A stretch of DNA of 64,000 nucleotides from Acidisoma sp. PAMC 29798 (GCF_030252425.1 NZ_CP126994.1:3281001-3345000); one strand, 5' to 3'; shown: positions 47,664 through 57,287, numbered from the stretch's first letter. Numbers and translations are program-made. The notes: generated from the sequence alone by a model not told the origin.

Positions 47664-48635
47664 TCAGACGCCCTCGTAAACCAATCTGGTGAAGAAGCCT
47701 GGATCAATCACAAAGGTGCCGAACTTTGCGTCGAAGGCTGCTGTCGGTTTAGCCGCTACGGCTTCATCGCGCGAATGCCCCGCTCGTTTGAGAGCGGCGA
47801 CCTTCTCCCGGATGACGACGAGCATGTCGCGGAAGTCCTTGAGTTCGGCTTTGGTTCCGATAGCCTTGCCATGACCCGCGATGATGATGGTATCGCCGGT
47901 CGTCGCGGCGAGATTGGCATCTGATGCTGCAATCATCCCATCGATGCTGCCGCCTGTCGAATAGTCGATGAACGGATAAATGCCATTCCAGAATGTGTCG
48001 GCCAGATGGACCACGTTCGCTTCCATAAAGGTCACGGAGATGTCGCTATCCGTGTGCGCCCGACCGTAATGCTTGAGTGCGATCGTCGCTCCGTTCAGTT
48101 GCAGGCTATGCGTCTCGGCAAAGACCTCGGTGGGAATGCCACCACTCGGCAGTGCGAGGAAATTATAGTCCCAGTCGTCCACACGCTGCACTTGAGACAA
48201 ATACTTACGCGTGTTCTCCTGTGCGATAATCTTGGCACCGGCCGCATTGAGCCAGGTATTGCCGCTGGTATGGTCGAAGTGCCAGTGCGTGTTGATCAGG
48301 TGAGTGATCGGTTCGCCACCGAGATCATTGAGGGCCTTCATGATTTGAGGTTGCGAGACGGCAATACCGGCATCGATAAGAACCTTGCCGTCAGGGCCGG
48401 AGAGGACGGCGACAGTCCCGCCCGACCCTTCCAATACGCTTATATTGTTGCGAAGCTTATGCGTGATGATCGGCGATACCGCCGCACTATCTTTAATCAG
48501 GCTGACAAGGCCACGCGCTTCCGCGAACACTTCTCGTGGCGTCAGCCACCCTCCTGCGAGCGCCCCTGCCGCACCGCCAATACAGCAAAGACACATGCGG
48601 CGCCGAGAGAGGAACAAGTTTCGTGAGGCTTCCAT
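47664..48635 (-). CDS. Tat-exported metallo-beta-lactamase-fold hydrolase
   Basis: 323 residues. The N-terminus SRRRMCLCCIGGAAGALAGGW has a twin-arginine signal. The MBL metal motif THWHFDHTSGN has His117, His119, Asp121 and His122; later HYGRAHTDSD and IIAGHGKAIG carry the other ligands. Such proteins hydrolyse various ester/thioester or lactone substrates; this one's substrate is unknown. Faces the haloperoxidase-like gene 26 bases upstream. Confidence 0.9.
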   Translation of the reverse strand: MEASRNLFLSRRRMCLCCIGGAAGALAGGWLTPREVFAEARGLVSLIKDSAAVSPIITHKLRNNISVLEGSGGTVAVLSGPDGKVLIDAGIAVSQPQIMKALNDLGGEPITHLINTHWHFDHTSGNTWLNAAGAKIIAQENTRKYLSQVQRVDDWDYNFLALPSGGIPTEVFAETHSLQLNGATIALKHYGRAHTDSDISVTFMEANVVHLADTFWNGIYPFIDYSTGGSIDGMIAASDANLAATTGDTIIIAGHGKAIGTKAELKDFRDMLVVIREKVAALKRAGHSRDEAVAAKPTAAFDAKFGTFVIDPGFFTRLVYEGV

Positions 48636-48661
48636 CGAATCATCGCTCCCGCTTAGGTGTT

Positions 48662-49663
48662 TCAGGCATTCTTCTTCATGAACGACAGGAGGTCGGCGTT
48701 GAACCTGTCCTTATGCGTGACAGTTAGTCCGTGCGGGGCGCCTTCATAGACCGTGAGCGTTGCGTTCTTGATCAACTTCGATGACCGCAGCGCGGTTGAC
48801 GCAATGGGTACGTTCTGGTCGTCTCCGCCATGGATAATCGACGTTGGCATATCGAACCGCGTGAGATCATGTGTGAAATCTGTCTCGGAGAAGGCTGTGA
48901 CGCCCTCATAGGACGCACGCAGCCCGACCTGCATGGACCAAAGCCAGAAGGCATCTTTAATGCCCTGAGAGACTTTCGATCCTGGGCGGTTGGCGCCGAA
49001 AAACGGCCCGTCGCCAAGGTCGCGGTAAAACTGGGCGCGGTCATTGGCAACGCCGGCGCGGACGGCATCGAATACCTCAATCGGAACGCCATGAGGATTT
49101 GAAGCCGTCTTGAGCATCGACGGCGGGATTGCAGAGACGAGCATCGTCCTGGAAACATTGGCTGGTCCATGCCGCCCGATGTAGCGGGCGATATCTCCCG
49201 CGCCAGCTGAATGTCCGACCAAAGCAACGGACCTCAAATTGAGGGAGGTGATGATTCCCGCAAGATCGTCTGCAAATGTATCATAATTGTTTCCATCCCA
49301 CGGCTGGCTCGACCGCCCATGACCGCGCCGATCGAAGGCGACACAGCGGAATCCATGGGATGCCATGAACATCATCTGATCGTCCCAAACATCGGCACTG
49401 AGCGGCCAGCCGTGACTGAAGATGATGGGAGGACCCTTACCCCAATCCTTGTAGTAAATCTCGGTTCCATCTTTCATTGTGACAAAATCCGTTCTCTGAA
49501 CGCCTGGTCCCGAACGCCGCGCAGACAGGCTCACGCCCTGCGCTAAGGCTTCGGATCCGGCGGTCGCAAACGGCGTCAATATTGAGGCCGCGACAAGACC
49601 ACCCAACATCACCTTGCGGCGTGTTGCGGCGTCATCAGAACTCGGATGTTCGGGGTCCGTCAT
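48662..49663 (-). CDS. Tat-exported alpha/beta hydrolase, non-haem haloperoxidase-like
   Basis: 333 residues: Tat-type start (TRRKVMLGGLVAASILTPFATA), then an alpha/beta hydrolase with [29 protein letters not shown], nucleophile elbow LVGHSAGAGD (Ser152), Asp in GGDDQNVPI and His in EGAPHGLTV. Sequence style matches cofactor-free haloperoxidases/perhydrolases, which can make peracids; the natural role may be simple ester hydrolysis. Close paralogue of the gene at 51755 (long matching stretches, such as FYRD.G.GPF.G.NRPG). Divergent from the AraC regulator. Confidence 0.9.
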   Translation of the reverse strand: MTDPEHPSSDDAATRRKVMLGGLVAASILTPFATAGSEALAQGVSLSARRSGPGVQRTDFVTMKDGTEIYYKDWGKGPPIIFSHGWPLSADVWDDQMMFMASHGFRCVAFDRRGHGRSSQPWDGNNYDTFADDLAGIITSLNLRSVALVGHSAGAGDIARYIGRHGPANVSRTMLVSAIPPSMLKTASNPHGVPIEVFDAVRAGVANDRAQFYRDLGDGPFFGANRPGSKVSQGIKDAFWLWSMQVGLRASYEGVTAFSETDFTHDLTRFDMPTSIIHGGDDQNVPIASTALRSSKLIKNATLTVYEGAPHGLTVTHKDRFNADLLSFMKKNA

Positions 49664-50050
49664 ATGAAACCTCCTCTTCAGCCTGCAAGGAAAAAGCGAC
49701 TGCCGATCACTATCTGGCGACCAAACGGTCGGGGAAATCGTGACTCAAAGGCGAAACGACGCCCTGACCATGTCGACGCAGGCGGCCTGAATGGTCATTG
49801 CCTTAGACATGGTCGTCATCAGAAGGAGCATGTGCAACATGTCGGGCTTCAGCCCCAACAGTCTTGGTGCCCGCACACTTGCTTCTGCGCAGCAGCCCTG
49901 TCTGTCACGATGACGCGGTGTTTAGGACGAAAGCGGTTGTGCTCAAGACCGGTCCAAGGCAAACTGCGTCATTGCAGTTCGCATGTGCCGCTTTCGCAAC
50001 AACGAGTTTTTCCGTGTAAGCACGACCCTCGACGCCGAAGGGAGAATGCA
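49664..50050. other. Divergent intergenic region upstream of the haloperoxidase-like and AraC genes
   Basis: About 390 bases. The AraC gene's frame is open upstream to 49646, but that extension overlaps the 5' end of the hydrolase gene and does not look protein-like. Promoters for both genes must lie here; no obvious operator palindrome was found. Confidence 0.4.
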
Positions 50051-51004
50051 ATGACACGCTCATTGGCCTATGGACGGTCACTGGCCAGCCGGTTCCGCAT
50101 CGAAACGGCACCCGTGGTCGTCTCCAAGACCTTGCAGAAGACGGAGGTGGCTTTCACAAGAGTACAGCTCAATGTGGCGGACCCCCAACTGACCTTGCCG
50201 ATACCGCAGGAGGATGCGTACCTCATCGGTGTCCAGCTTCGCGCAGTGCCGATGCACGATTTATGGCTCGATGGGCGCATGGTATCGCCCGCGCCGTTCC
50301 TGGCCGGATCGACCGTCTTCTATGACTTGAAGAAAAGCCCGACCGCGCGCTGCCTCAGCCCTTTCGACACACTGTTCTTTTATTTCCCTCGCCGGGTCTT
50401 CGATCTTATCGCTGACCAAGCCGAGGTGCCCCGCTTTGATGACCTGAATTACGTGCTGGGCGAGGCCATTGCGGACCGCACGATCCATAGCTTGGCGCTC
50501 AGCCTCCTTCCCGCTCTCGACCGCTCCGGTGAGATGAACCGGCTGTATTTTGAGCATGTGGCCCTGGCGGCTGGTACGCACCTTGCCCAGACCTACGGCG
50601 GCATGGCCCATCGGCGCTCGCGTGTCGGCCTCCTGGCGACCTGGCAGGAGAGACGGGCCAAAGCCCTGATAGCCGCCAATCTTCACGGCGACCTTTCGCG
50701 GTCGCAACTCGCTGCGGAGTGCGGGCTTTCACCAGACTATTTCGCGCGCGCGTTCAAACGTTCCACCGGCGTCAGCCCGCACCAATGGCTCCTCATGAAA
50801 AGGGTGGAATTGACGAAGGAATTGCTCCGCTCTTCGAACAAGACGCTGGCAGAGGTGGCCATTGCGGCGGGGTTCTACGATCAAAGCCACATGACCCGCG
50901 TCTTTTCAAACGCGACGGGCACGACCCCGGCATCCTGGCGACGGGCCTTTTACACGGGTGCTTCTCGGCATGCGCCCGAACGAGGCACGGACGCGGAAGA
51001 CTAG
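50051..51004 (+). CDS. AraC-family transcriptional regulator
   Basis: 317 residues from the ATG at 50051, preceded by GGGAG. The first ~200 residues are an AraC ligand-type domain of the cupin-associated or 'AraC-type binding domain' kind without a cupin clearly visible. The C-terminal ~100 residues are the double helix-turn-helix (LSRSQLAAECGLSPDYFARAFKRSTGVSPHQWLLMKRVE and NKTLAEVAIAAGFYDQSHMTRVFSNATGTTPASWRR). It stands between two closely related hydrolase genes and probably controls one or both. Confidence 0.93.
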   Translation: MTRSLAYGRSLASRFRIETAPVVVSKTLQKTEVAFTRVQLNVADPQLTLPIPQEDAYLIGVQLRAVPMHDLWLDGRMVSPAPFLAGSTVFYDLKKSPTARCLSPFDTLFFYFPRRVFDLIADQAEVPRFDDLNYVLGEAIADRTIHSLALSLLPALDRSGEMNRLYFEHVALAAGTHLAQTYGGMAHRRSRVGLLATWQERRAKALIAANLHGDLSRSQLAAECGLSPDYFARAFKRSTGVSPHQWLLMKRVELTKELLRSSNKTLAEVAIAAGFYDQSHMTRVFSNATGTTPASWRRAFYTGASRHAPERGTDAED

Positions 51005-51157
51005 AACTTTCCGCGGCTATCGTAACTGTCGCTTGGCGATGCGAGCTCAGGTCTATAAAGGTCAAGCTCGTGGCGGCGATCGTCAGGAAAGGCGAACCTG
51101 CCCAATGCAACATCGACCAAGAGATTCAGCGACGGGGCGATTTAGAGACCGGAAGAT

Positions 51158-51514
51158 TCAGACATCTGTCTTGCCTCCAGGGTCCACCACGATCCAGCCA
51201 GCTGACAGGACACCCTCGTGCAGGCGCGGTAGGAAGGTTTTGTTAAAATACGCCTTCCCCTGTTCCTGTGAGGGCCACGGCTCATCCGCGAAGCGATGAG
51301 CAATGAGGGCGAAAAACGCGCTCCTGTCTGCCGCATCGAGGTCCTGCCCCGCCTCCCAGTAGAAGGCCTTCAGCGTTCGAACGAAATCCTGGTTCGGCTC
51401 GACCACCGCCGCGAGGGCCTCCGGGCTCGATGGTCGAATGCCCAAATAGTGGACCAGAACACCTGTGAGGCGTTCCAATATCGTGCTGCTCAATGGCTTT
51501 ATGGCTCGGGCCAT
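51158..51514 (-). CDS. Conserved-looking hypothetical protein
   Basis: 118 residues starting MARAIKPLSSTILERLTGV. Not recognised. It contains helical segments (RTLKAFYWEAGQDLDAADRSAFFALIAHRF) and an acidic/aromatic middle; no signal peptide, membrane segment or known motif. The composition is protein-like and the frame is free of rare features, but neither neighbour helps assign a role. Confidence 0.5.
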   Translation of the reverse strand: MARAIKPLSSTILERLTGVLVHYLGIRPSSPEALAAVVEPNQDFVRTLKAFYWEAGQDLDAADRSAFFALIAHRFADEPWPSQEQGKAYFNKTFLPRLHEGVLSAGWIVVDPGGKTDV

Positions 51515-51754
51515 GATGCTATTCCCTTGCTGACGAGATCTACAATTTTCGCACGTACTTCGTTCGACGTTACAGGTCCAGACACAGAGAACGATGCCCC
51601 CGTTGCTCGATCGACGCTGTGTGTTAGCAACAGCCGGAATTGGTTCTCGAAAGAGATAAGTCTTCTTTAACTATCCATCGACTCGTGATCGAATAGGTGT
51701 AGCCTTGTTCTGGCATCCAGCCTCCGTGGCACAATTGAAAGGCACACTTCAATC

Positions 51755-52741
51755 ATGACCAAGCTGCCTGGATTGGCAAAGCCGCCGCCTTCTCGTCGGG
51801 ACCTTCTCGTCGGCGCAGCGGCAATTGCGCTGTCCTCCGGTGCGATTGCGAACACCGCGCTCGCACATTCTTCTGTCGCCCCTGGCATAGGCCACCACAT
51901 CAAAGGAACCATGGAAATGAGCACGATCACCACAAAGGATGGCGTCCAGATCTACTACAAGGATTGGGGCCAGGGGCAACCCGTTGTCTTCCATCATGGT
52001 TGGCCTCTGAGCGCGGACGATTGGGACACGCAAATGCTGTTCTTTGTCCACCACGGCTATCGGGTCATCGCATTCGATCGTCGCGGACATGGTCGGTCGA
52101 GCCAGGTGTCGGATGGCCATGATATGGACCATTATGCCGCCGACGCCGCCGCGCTGGTCGAACACCTGAATCTTCGAGACGCGGTGCACATCGGCCACTC
52201 GACGGGCGGCGGTGAGGTCACCCGCTACGTGGCGCGATACGGCAAGGGCCGGGTTTCCAAGGCCGTGCTGGTCTCCGCTGTGCCGCCCCTCATGCTGAAG
52301 ACGGCGAACAATCCGGACGGCTTGCCGATCGCGGTGTTCGATGGCTTGCGTGCGGGCCTGGCAGCGAACCGCGCCCAGTTCTATCGCGACGTTCCTGCCG
52401 GTCCCTTCTACGGCTTCAACCGGCCCGGCGTGACACCGATCGAGGGCGTCATTGGGAACTGGTGGCGTCAGGGCATGATCGGCGGCGCCAAGGCCCATTA
52501 CGATGGCATCAAGGCGTTCTCGGAAACGGACTTCACCGAGGATTTGAAGAGCATCGATGTGCCGACACTCGTGCTGCATGGCGATGACGACCAGATCGTT
52601 CCTTACAAGGATGCCGCTCTGCTTTCGGTCAAGCTCCTCAAGCACGGTACATTGAAGATCTATCCTGGTTTCCCGCACGGGATGCTCACCACCCATGCCG
52701 ACGTGCTTAACCCGGACCTTCTGGCTTTTGTCCGCAGCTAA
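51755..52741 (+). CDS. Tat-exported alpha/beta hydrolase, non-haem haloperoxidase-like (second copy)
   Basis: 328 residues with a Tat signal ([20 protein letters not shown]). Alpha/beta hydrolase with [28 protein letters not shown], nucleophile elbow [10 protein letters not shown] (Ser149), Asp in GDDDQIVPY, and His in [11 protein letters not shown]. Clear paralogue of the 48662-49663 product. A second possible start at [11 protein letters not shown] (residue about 53) would give a cytoplasmic haloperoxidase of standard length about 275. Followed by a strong terminator-like hairpin. Confidence 0.92.
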   Translation: MTKLPGLAKPPPSRRDLLVGAAAIALSSGAIANTALAHSSVAPGIGHHIKGTMEMSTITTKDGVQIYYKDWGQGQPVVFHHGWPLSADDWDTQMLFFVHHGYRVIAFDRRGHGRSSQVSDGHDMDHYAADAAALVEHLNLRDAVHIGHSTGGGEVTRYVARYGKGRVSKAVLVSAVPPLMLKTANNPDGLPIAVFDGLRAGLAANRAQFYRDVPAGPFYGFNRPGVTPIEGVIGNWWRQGMIGGAKAHYDGIKAFSETDFTEDLKSIDVPTLVLHGDDDQIVPYKDAALLSVKLLKHGTLKIYPGFPHGMLTTHADVLNPDLLAFVRS

Positions 52742-53131
52742 AACAAGCCAGCCCTGATTTGGCACCTCTGCTGAATTGGCGTGCGCAGGCACGCCAATTC
52801 AGTTTGCCGTCATTCTGGGACAACCCGCGCCACCCGACAAAGTGATCGCCGCTCCCCGGCCCCTTGCCACCGTGTTGCAGGCGGGCCCGTGCCGTCGGCA
52901 GGCGCTGCGCCGCGCTGAGACGCCCTGATCAACGGTGATCATTGAAGACTCTCACCCGCGTGCCTTTCCCAAGCCCACATTGTTCAGTAAGCAACTTGCC
53001 TACACTGCCTCGGCCCAAGACGCGTTGAAGAGCGTGACCGCGTTGGACGCGTGGGCATCACCTCCCCCCTCAAAGCGTAAACTTGGCGCCTAAGTCTGCG
53101 ACAAACCAATCGATTGATCTGAGGTATTCTG
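52742..53131. other. Intergenic region before the MFS gene
   Basis: About 390 bases, containing the terminator hairpin listed separately at its start and presumably the promoter of the MFS gene. No gene is supported; the GC content is locally mixed. Confidence 0.4.
52771..52802 (+). terminator. Intrinsic terminator-like hairpin after the hydrolase gene
   Basis: Perfect 14-bp stem CTGAATTGGCGTGC (52771-52784) and GCACGCCAATTCAG (52789-52802) with loop GCAG, followed by TTTG. It begins 30 bases after the stop at 52741. The short T-run makes it less than textbook, but stem length is high. Confidence 0.65.
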
Positions 53132-54325
53132 ATGAGTGACTGTGTTGAACAAAGCTGGCAGGCCGAGGCGCCGGAAAAGGGATCCTGGTTGGCTGTTTAT
53201 TCCCTGACCCTAGGCGTGTTTGGACTGATCACGGCCGAGTTCCTGCCCGCGAGCCTGCTCACACCGATGGCGGCCAGCCTTCGGATTTCGGAAGGCCTAG
53301 CGGGTCAGGCCGTGACAGCCACGGCTGTAGCGGCGTTCGTAGGGGCCCTCCTGGCCGCAGTCGTCACGCGTGGTGTGGATCGCCGGATCGTCCTGATGAG
53401 CTTCTCGGTTCTGCTCATCGCCTCCAACCTGCTGGTCGCGGTGGCACCCAGCCTTATCGTACTGCTGCTCGGACGCGTACTCCTCGGTATCGCGCTGGGC
53501 GGATTCTGGAGCATGGCGACGGCCGTCACCATCCGGCTGGTGCCGACACCCATGATACCGCGAGCCCTGTCGATTCTCTTCAGCGGCGTGTCGGTCGCGA
53601 CAATCGTGGCGGTTCCGCTCGGCAGCTTTCTCGGGGGCCTTTATGGTTGGCACGCAGTTTTCCTGTTTGCGGCACTCATCGGGCTGGTGACGTTGCTCTG
53701 CCAGATGGCGTTCCTTCCGAGCCTGCCATCAGACCATGCCTCGCGGCTGCAGACGCTGGTGGAGGTGTTGCTGCGGCCGGGCATAGCGCTCGGGACGCTC
53801 TGCTGCCTTCTTGTCTTCGGCGGCCATTTCGCACTCTTCACCTATGTACGCCCCTTCCTTGAGACGGTTGCTCGGGTCAACTCCAATGGCATCGCCTTGA
53901 TGCTGCTTGGCTTCGGTGTGGCGAGTTTCTTTGGGACCCTGCTCGCCGGCTTGCTACTGGAACGCAGCGTGCGTCTGACGCTCATTCTGGCGCCGCTGGT
54001 CATTGGTGGGGTGGGATTGAGCCTGGCATCCTTCCACCTGGGACTACCCTTGCATGCGCTTCTTGTGGCGCTCTGGGGCCTTGCCTTCGGTGCAATGCCG
54101 GTCGGCTGGTCAACATGGTTAGCCCGTTCCGTGCCGGACGAAACCGAGAGCGCGGGCGGGCTGCTGGTTGCCGCTGTTCAAGTGGCCATTGCGGTCGGTG
54201 CGACCCTGGGCGGATTGGTCTTCGGCTTTAGCGGTGTAAGCGGCGTCTTCGTGGCAGGTGGGTTTCTCCTTCTAGTAGCGTCGGTGGTTATCTTCGCAAG
54301 TGCGACGCCAAGCCCGCCGCGATAG
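53132..54325 (+). CDS. MFS transporter, DHA1-like drug/metabolite exporter
   Basis: 397-residue inner-membrane protein with twelve hydrophobic segments. Typical MFS loop motifs: GVDRRIVL between helices 2 and 3, and RVLLGIALGGFWSMATAVTIRLV in the helix 4-5 region (the motif C-like DHA1 signature). Resembles the AraJ/YdhP-like exporters of sugars or small drugs. Single gene, no partner. Start MSDCVEQSW. Confidence 0.9.
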   Translation: MSDCVEQSWQAEAPEKGSWLAVYSLTLGVFGLITAEFLPASLLTPMAASLRISEGLAGQAVTATAVAAFVGALLAAVVTRGVDRRIVLMSFSVLLIASNLLVAVAPSLIVLLLGRVLLGIALGGFWSMATAVTIRLVPTPMIPRALSILFSGVSVATIVAVPLGSFLGGLYGWHAVFLFAALIGLVTLLCQMAFLPSLPSDHASRLQTLVEVLLRPGIALGTLCCLLVFGGHFALFTYVRPFLETVARVNSNGIALMLLGFGVASFFGTLLAGLLLERSVRLTLILAPLVIGGVGLSLASFHLGLPLHALLVALWGLAFGAMPVGWSTWLARSVPDETESAGGLLVAAVQVAIAVGATLGGLVFGFSGVSGVFVAGGFLLLVASVVIFASATPSPPR

Positions 54326-54474
54326 AGAAGCCGTATCCGCGACGATTGTCAGCTTGCCGCAATGGTTGGCTACCTGTGACCTTCATGAGGTCACCGAACC
54401 TCGCCTCCTGGTAACGGAAGGCGCAGGCGGACAGCCCTGCACGGTTAAGACAGCGGGTCTCAAGGAACCGCCCC

Positions 54475-55827
54475 TCACCGTCCGGGAGCGTCGCGGACCA
54501 AATCGACAAACGACGCAATGAGCCTCGGCATCTCATGCGCCTTGGCGGGGAGCCTGCTGGCGGGCATCGTTAAGCTGTCAAGAAAACGCCCGCCGACGGT
54601 GTATAAGGTCAGCTCCAGGTCGTTTCCGATGACTTCGGGACGGCACACGACATCCTCCCCACCGGCCTCATTGCGGCATATGGCCACGAACTCGCGGATA
54701 TCGTTGAGGCCCCTGGTCTGATCGCCCGCGTCGATCCAAAACTCTGCAATTTCGCCCTTTACCTGTGAGAAGGGCACGAGTTCGAGCGGCACACAGCCCT
54801 TGCTATCCTCGAAGATCTTCTCCCGCCAGCGATCAAACAGCGCGGAGCGACGGGCCTCCTCCGGCGTCTCCACGGCGTCATCTTCGGGCGGCTCCGGCAG
54901 CCCGCCATCGGCGACTATCGCCTCCCAGATGGGGATGGCCCAGTCGATGCGCCGCCCAATAAGGACGCCGAAGCCGTTTTTCGCCAGATCGTCTGTGTCG
55001 CCCGGCGGCAGATCGAAAGGCTCGCGCCCTTCGGCGAGTGCCATGAGGACGCTTCGAATAGCTCCGTAGGACAGCGCGGCAAGCGCCTCGGCTGAGCGCC
55101 AGCCCGGCAGCAGATGAACCTCAACATTCGGGTCGACGGCACCGGAGGCGACAAGACCATGCGAGAGCTCCCCTCCGTCTGGAGTCGGCCCGGCTGCCAG
55201 AGCAACCGGCAGCGCCACGAGCTCCATCCAGCCTGAGGGCCCCAGCTCGGCGCCCTCGGCCGCGACAAGGAAGACCCACTTTAGGTCATCGGCCGCGTCG
55301 TCGCCCTGCACCTCCCGAATTTTCCGTATCGCGAGGTCGAGAATATCGATCCGCTCGGCTCGAAGGAGGGCTTGAACACAGTCGTCGAATTCCGGGCTTT
55401 CATCGTCCTCATAGAAAGCCAGCAGCCTATCCGCGATAGGCCCAGGGGTTTTGCCAAAGACCGGCGGCGGCGTTGCATCGATGCCTTCGATCCCAAGAAG
55501 CTCCGTCGCGGCATTGCCCCGAAGCAGCCGCGCCCGGTCGATCCAGGCTCGCCGGTTCTCCGGCGTATCCTCCCGGTCGGTCATCCAGCGTCGGAAGGAG
55601 GCTTTGTCCGCCCGTTGGACCACAACCTTCACGCCAGACGCCAGGAGCTCGGCGGCAACGGCCCTATTGATGGCCTGCGTCAGTTCGAGGTCGGTATTGC
55701 CGGGCCTGAGAAGGTCTAGAGTGTCAGTGTCTGGGTAATGTGTCAGGAGGACCTGGCTGAGGTCGGGGGCGGTATCGCGCGCGAGCTCAACCACCTCGGC
55801 GACGATGGCTAGCTGGCGTTTGGTCAT
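54475..55827 (-). CDS. Hypothetical protein, orphan
   Basis: From the ATG at 55827 (MTKRQLAIVAEVVELARDT) 450 residues. Not recognised. Acidic, no signal peptide or transmembrane segment. Residues 200-300 resemble an alpha/beta region (GWMELVALPVALAAGPTPDGGELSHGL). The C-terminal part has a beta-rich tail (FWIDAGDQTRGLNDIREFVAI and ELTLYTVGGRFLDSLTMP). A start further upstream at 55893 is possible. Isolated between an MFS exporter and a small membrane protein, so context says little. Confidence 0.6.
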   Translation of the reverse strand: MTKRQLAIVAEVVELARDTAPDLSQVLLTHYPDTDTLDLLRPGNTDLELTQAINRAVAAELLASGVKVVVQRADKASFRRWMTDREDTPENRRAWIDRARLLRGNAATELLGIEGIDATPPPVFGKTPGPIADRLLAFYEDDESPEFDDCVQALLRAERIDILDLAIRKIREVQGDDAADDLKWVFLVAAEGAELGPSGWMELVALPVALAAGPTPDGGELSHGLVASGAVDPNVEVHLLPGWRSAEALAALSYGAIRSVLMALAEGREPFDLPPGDTDDLAKNGFGVLIGRRIDWAIPIWEAIVADGGLPEPPEDDAVETPEEARRSALFDRWREKIFEDSKGCVPLELVPFSQVKGEIAEFWIDAGDQTRGLNDIREFVAICRNEAGGEDVVCRPEVIGNDLELTLYTVGGRFLDSLTMPASRLPAKAHEMPRLIASFVDLVRDAPGR

Positions 55828-56150
55828 CTGGGGCAAGCGCGGAATTCCTCGTTGGAGCCGCCCATTATGCGTCGAGGGCTTAACCGCCCGCAAACGACCG
55901 GGATGTGCGTGAGGCCTCTAACGGAAGATGCTGGCAGATGCGGATTCCGCTTCCATAGGAAACCGCTGCAGGCGCATCGATCAAAACCGCCGACAGGGCT
56001 GTCGCCGTCAGTTGGTGGGACGCCGTAGCGCGCGCATTGCAGGGTATCATCTCAATGCCGAGATACGAGCCGGAACACCCTTTTTTTAAGTGATCATCGG
56101 TTTCTTACTTACGGCGGCGGAGAAAGTTGAATTTCAAAAGCAATTACGCA
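55828..56150. other. Intergenic region without a supported gene
   Basis: About 320 bases upstream of the orphan gene on the minus strand and downstream of the small membrane protein gene. It includes an AT-rich patch (about 56080-56130) that may be a promoter. Nothing else was recognised. Confidence 0.4.
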
Positions 56151-56501
56151 CTATGGGTTCTTCATCGGATCCGACGGCGGTGCGGGCTTGAATGCATTCT
56201 CTTTGGCGGTCACGTGCCCGCAATGCTCCCCGACCTCGCCCGATCCATTAACGCGTGTCTGGTGAGCAAGGAAGACGGCGGGACCCGAGTGTTTCGTAAG
56301 CACTCCAATAATGCCAGTCGTGACCGAAAACAATAAAACACCGACTGACCATAGCACAAACAGTGTAAAAATTGCTTCAATGACCCAGACGAGCCCGGGC
56401 TCTAATGCTGGAACGTAGCCAATTCGAAGTTTCAATATTATGACTAAGGTTGCGAGCACACCAAGTGTCCACACGAGACCTAGAATTCGACTGAAGCGCA
56501 T
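56151..56501 (-). CDS. Small membrane protein of unknown function
   Basis: 116 residues with two hydrophobic helices (residues about 8-25 LGLVWTLGVLATLVIIL and 36-68 LVWVIEAIFTLFVLWSVGVLLFSVTTGIIGVL) and a hydrophilic C-terminal tail with one Cys, EHCGHVTAKENAF. No family recognised. Locally lower GC and codon use differ from the neighbours. Confidence 0.5.
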   Translation of the reverse strand: MRFSRILGLVWTLGVLATLVIILKLRIGYVPALEPGLVWVIEAIFTLFVLWSVGVLLFSVTTGIIGVLTKHSGPAVFLAHQTRVNGSGEVGEHCGHVTAKENAFKPAPPSDPMKNP

Positions 56502-56648
56502 CTTTCATTCCCTCCCATGCGATTGGGAATTGCGTCATTCACTTAGACGATGATTGGTGATAGCAAATCCGGAAGCGCTCAGACATAGTCGGCCACCTTA
56601 GATAAACGCCCCAACGATCACCTCTTCGGCAGCCCAGTGGCGGCGCGA

Positions 56649-57224
56649 TCAGGGCTCGATCATCTCAACCAGACATTCAAGTCGACGAATGACCTCGGCC
56701 TGTGTGCCACCCAGTTTACGATCGACGCCAAGTGAGACAACACCGTGAACCGCCTCAAAGACCGTCCGCGCGCGCCGCATGCTGTCGGGAGATGACACAG
56801 CGGCGCTTATGAGCGTGGCAACGCGCCCAAGCATGTCGGCACGGCGCGCGACATACCAATCAGGAACAGGCTCCTGATCACGCATGCGATGACGGAACAA
56901 GGCCTCCCATCGCGGGCGCTCTGTTTCGGCAAAGTGGAAATAGAACAGCGCGACCGCCAATAGGCGACCGCTGCCAGCACCTCTCTGTGCGACCAGCTGA
57001 TCGAAAGCGGTGGCCAGAGCATCGAGCGTGCGGGCGTTGACTTCGAGCACGAGGCCGTCGAGGGATCCGAAAATATAGGAGACCCGACCGATGGAGACGC
57101 CCGTTTCGGTCGCGATCCGGCGAACACTGAGCGCCTCAAGTCCGCCCGAAGCGATCGCGCGCTCAGCCGCGTCGATCATGGCCTGCCGAGGATCGGCTGG
57201 TCTCCTTAGCGAATCTCTGGCCAT
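56649..57224 (-). CDS. TetR-family transcriptional repressor
   Basis: 191 residues from the ATG at 57224. N-terminal TetR helix-turn-helix (PRQAMIDAAERAIASGGLEALSVRRIATETGVSIGRVSYIFGSLDGLV) and a C-terminal ligand/dimer domain (ETERPRWEALFRHRMRDQEP and ARTVFEAVHGVVSLGVDRK). The frame is open to 57413, but that part overlaps the operators and the divergent gene. Two palindromic operators lie directly upstream, so it probably represses both itself and the YiaA/B-Aas operon. Confidence 0.92.
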   Translation of the reverse strand: MARDSLRRPADPRQAMIDAAERAIASGGLEALSVRRIATETGVSIGRVSYIFGSLDGLVLEVNARTLDALATAFDQLVAQRGAGSGRLLAVALFYFHFAETERPRWEALFRHRMRDQEPVPDWYVARRADMLGRVATLISAAVSSPDSMRRARTVFEAVHGVVSLGVDRKLGGTQAEVIRRLECLVEMIEP

Positions 57225-57236
57225 CAGCACCTCACA

Positions 57237-57251
57237 TTGAACGATGTTCAA
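57237..57251. promoter_or_regulatory. Operator O1: palindrome TTGAAC-N3-GTTCAA
   Basis: Perfect 6-bp dyad around GAT, 13 bases before the tetR ATG (57224) on its side. The arms are identical to those of O2, 51 bases away. Confidence 0.7.
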
Positions 57252-57287
57252 AATCTTCTTGCACAAAATCACCGTTCGGTCCATTGA

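Noticed and set aside
49646-50050. 135-codon N-terminal extension of the AraC regulator
   Set aside because: Overlaps the start of the divergent hydrolase and is Arg/His/Pro-rich; the ATG at 50051 has a good ribosome-binding site and gives the normal regulator length.
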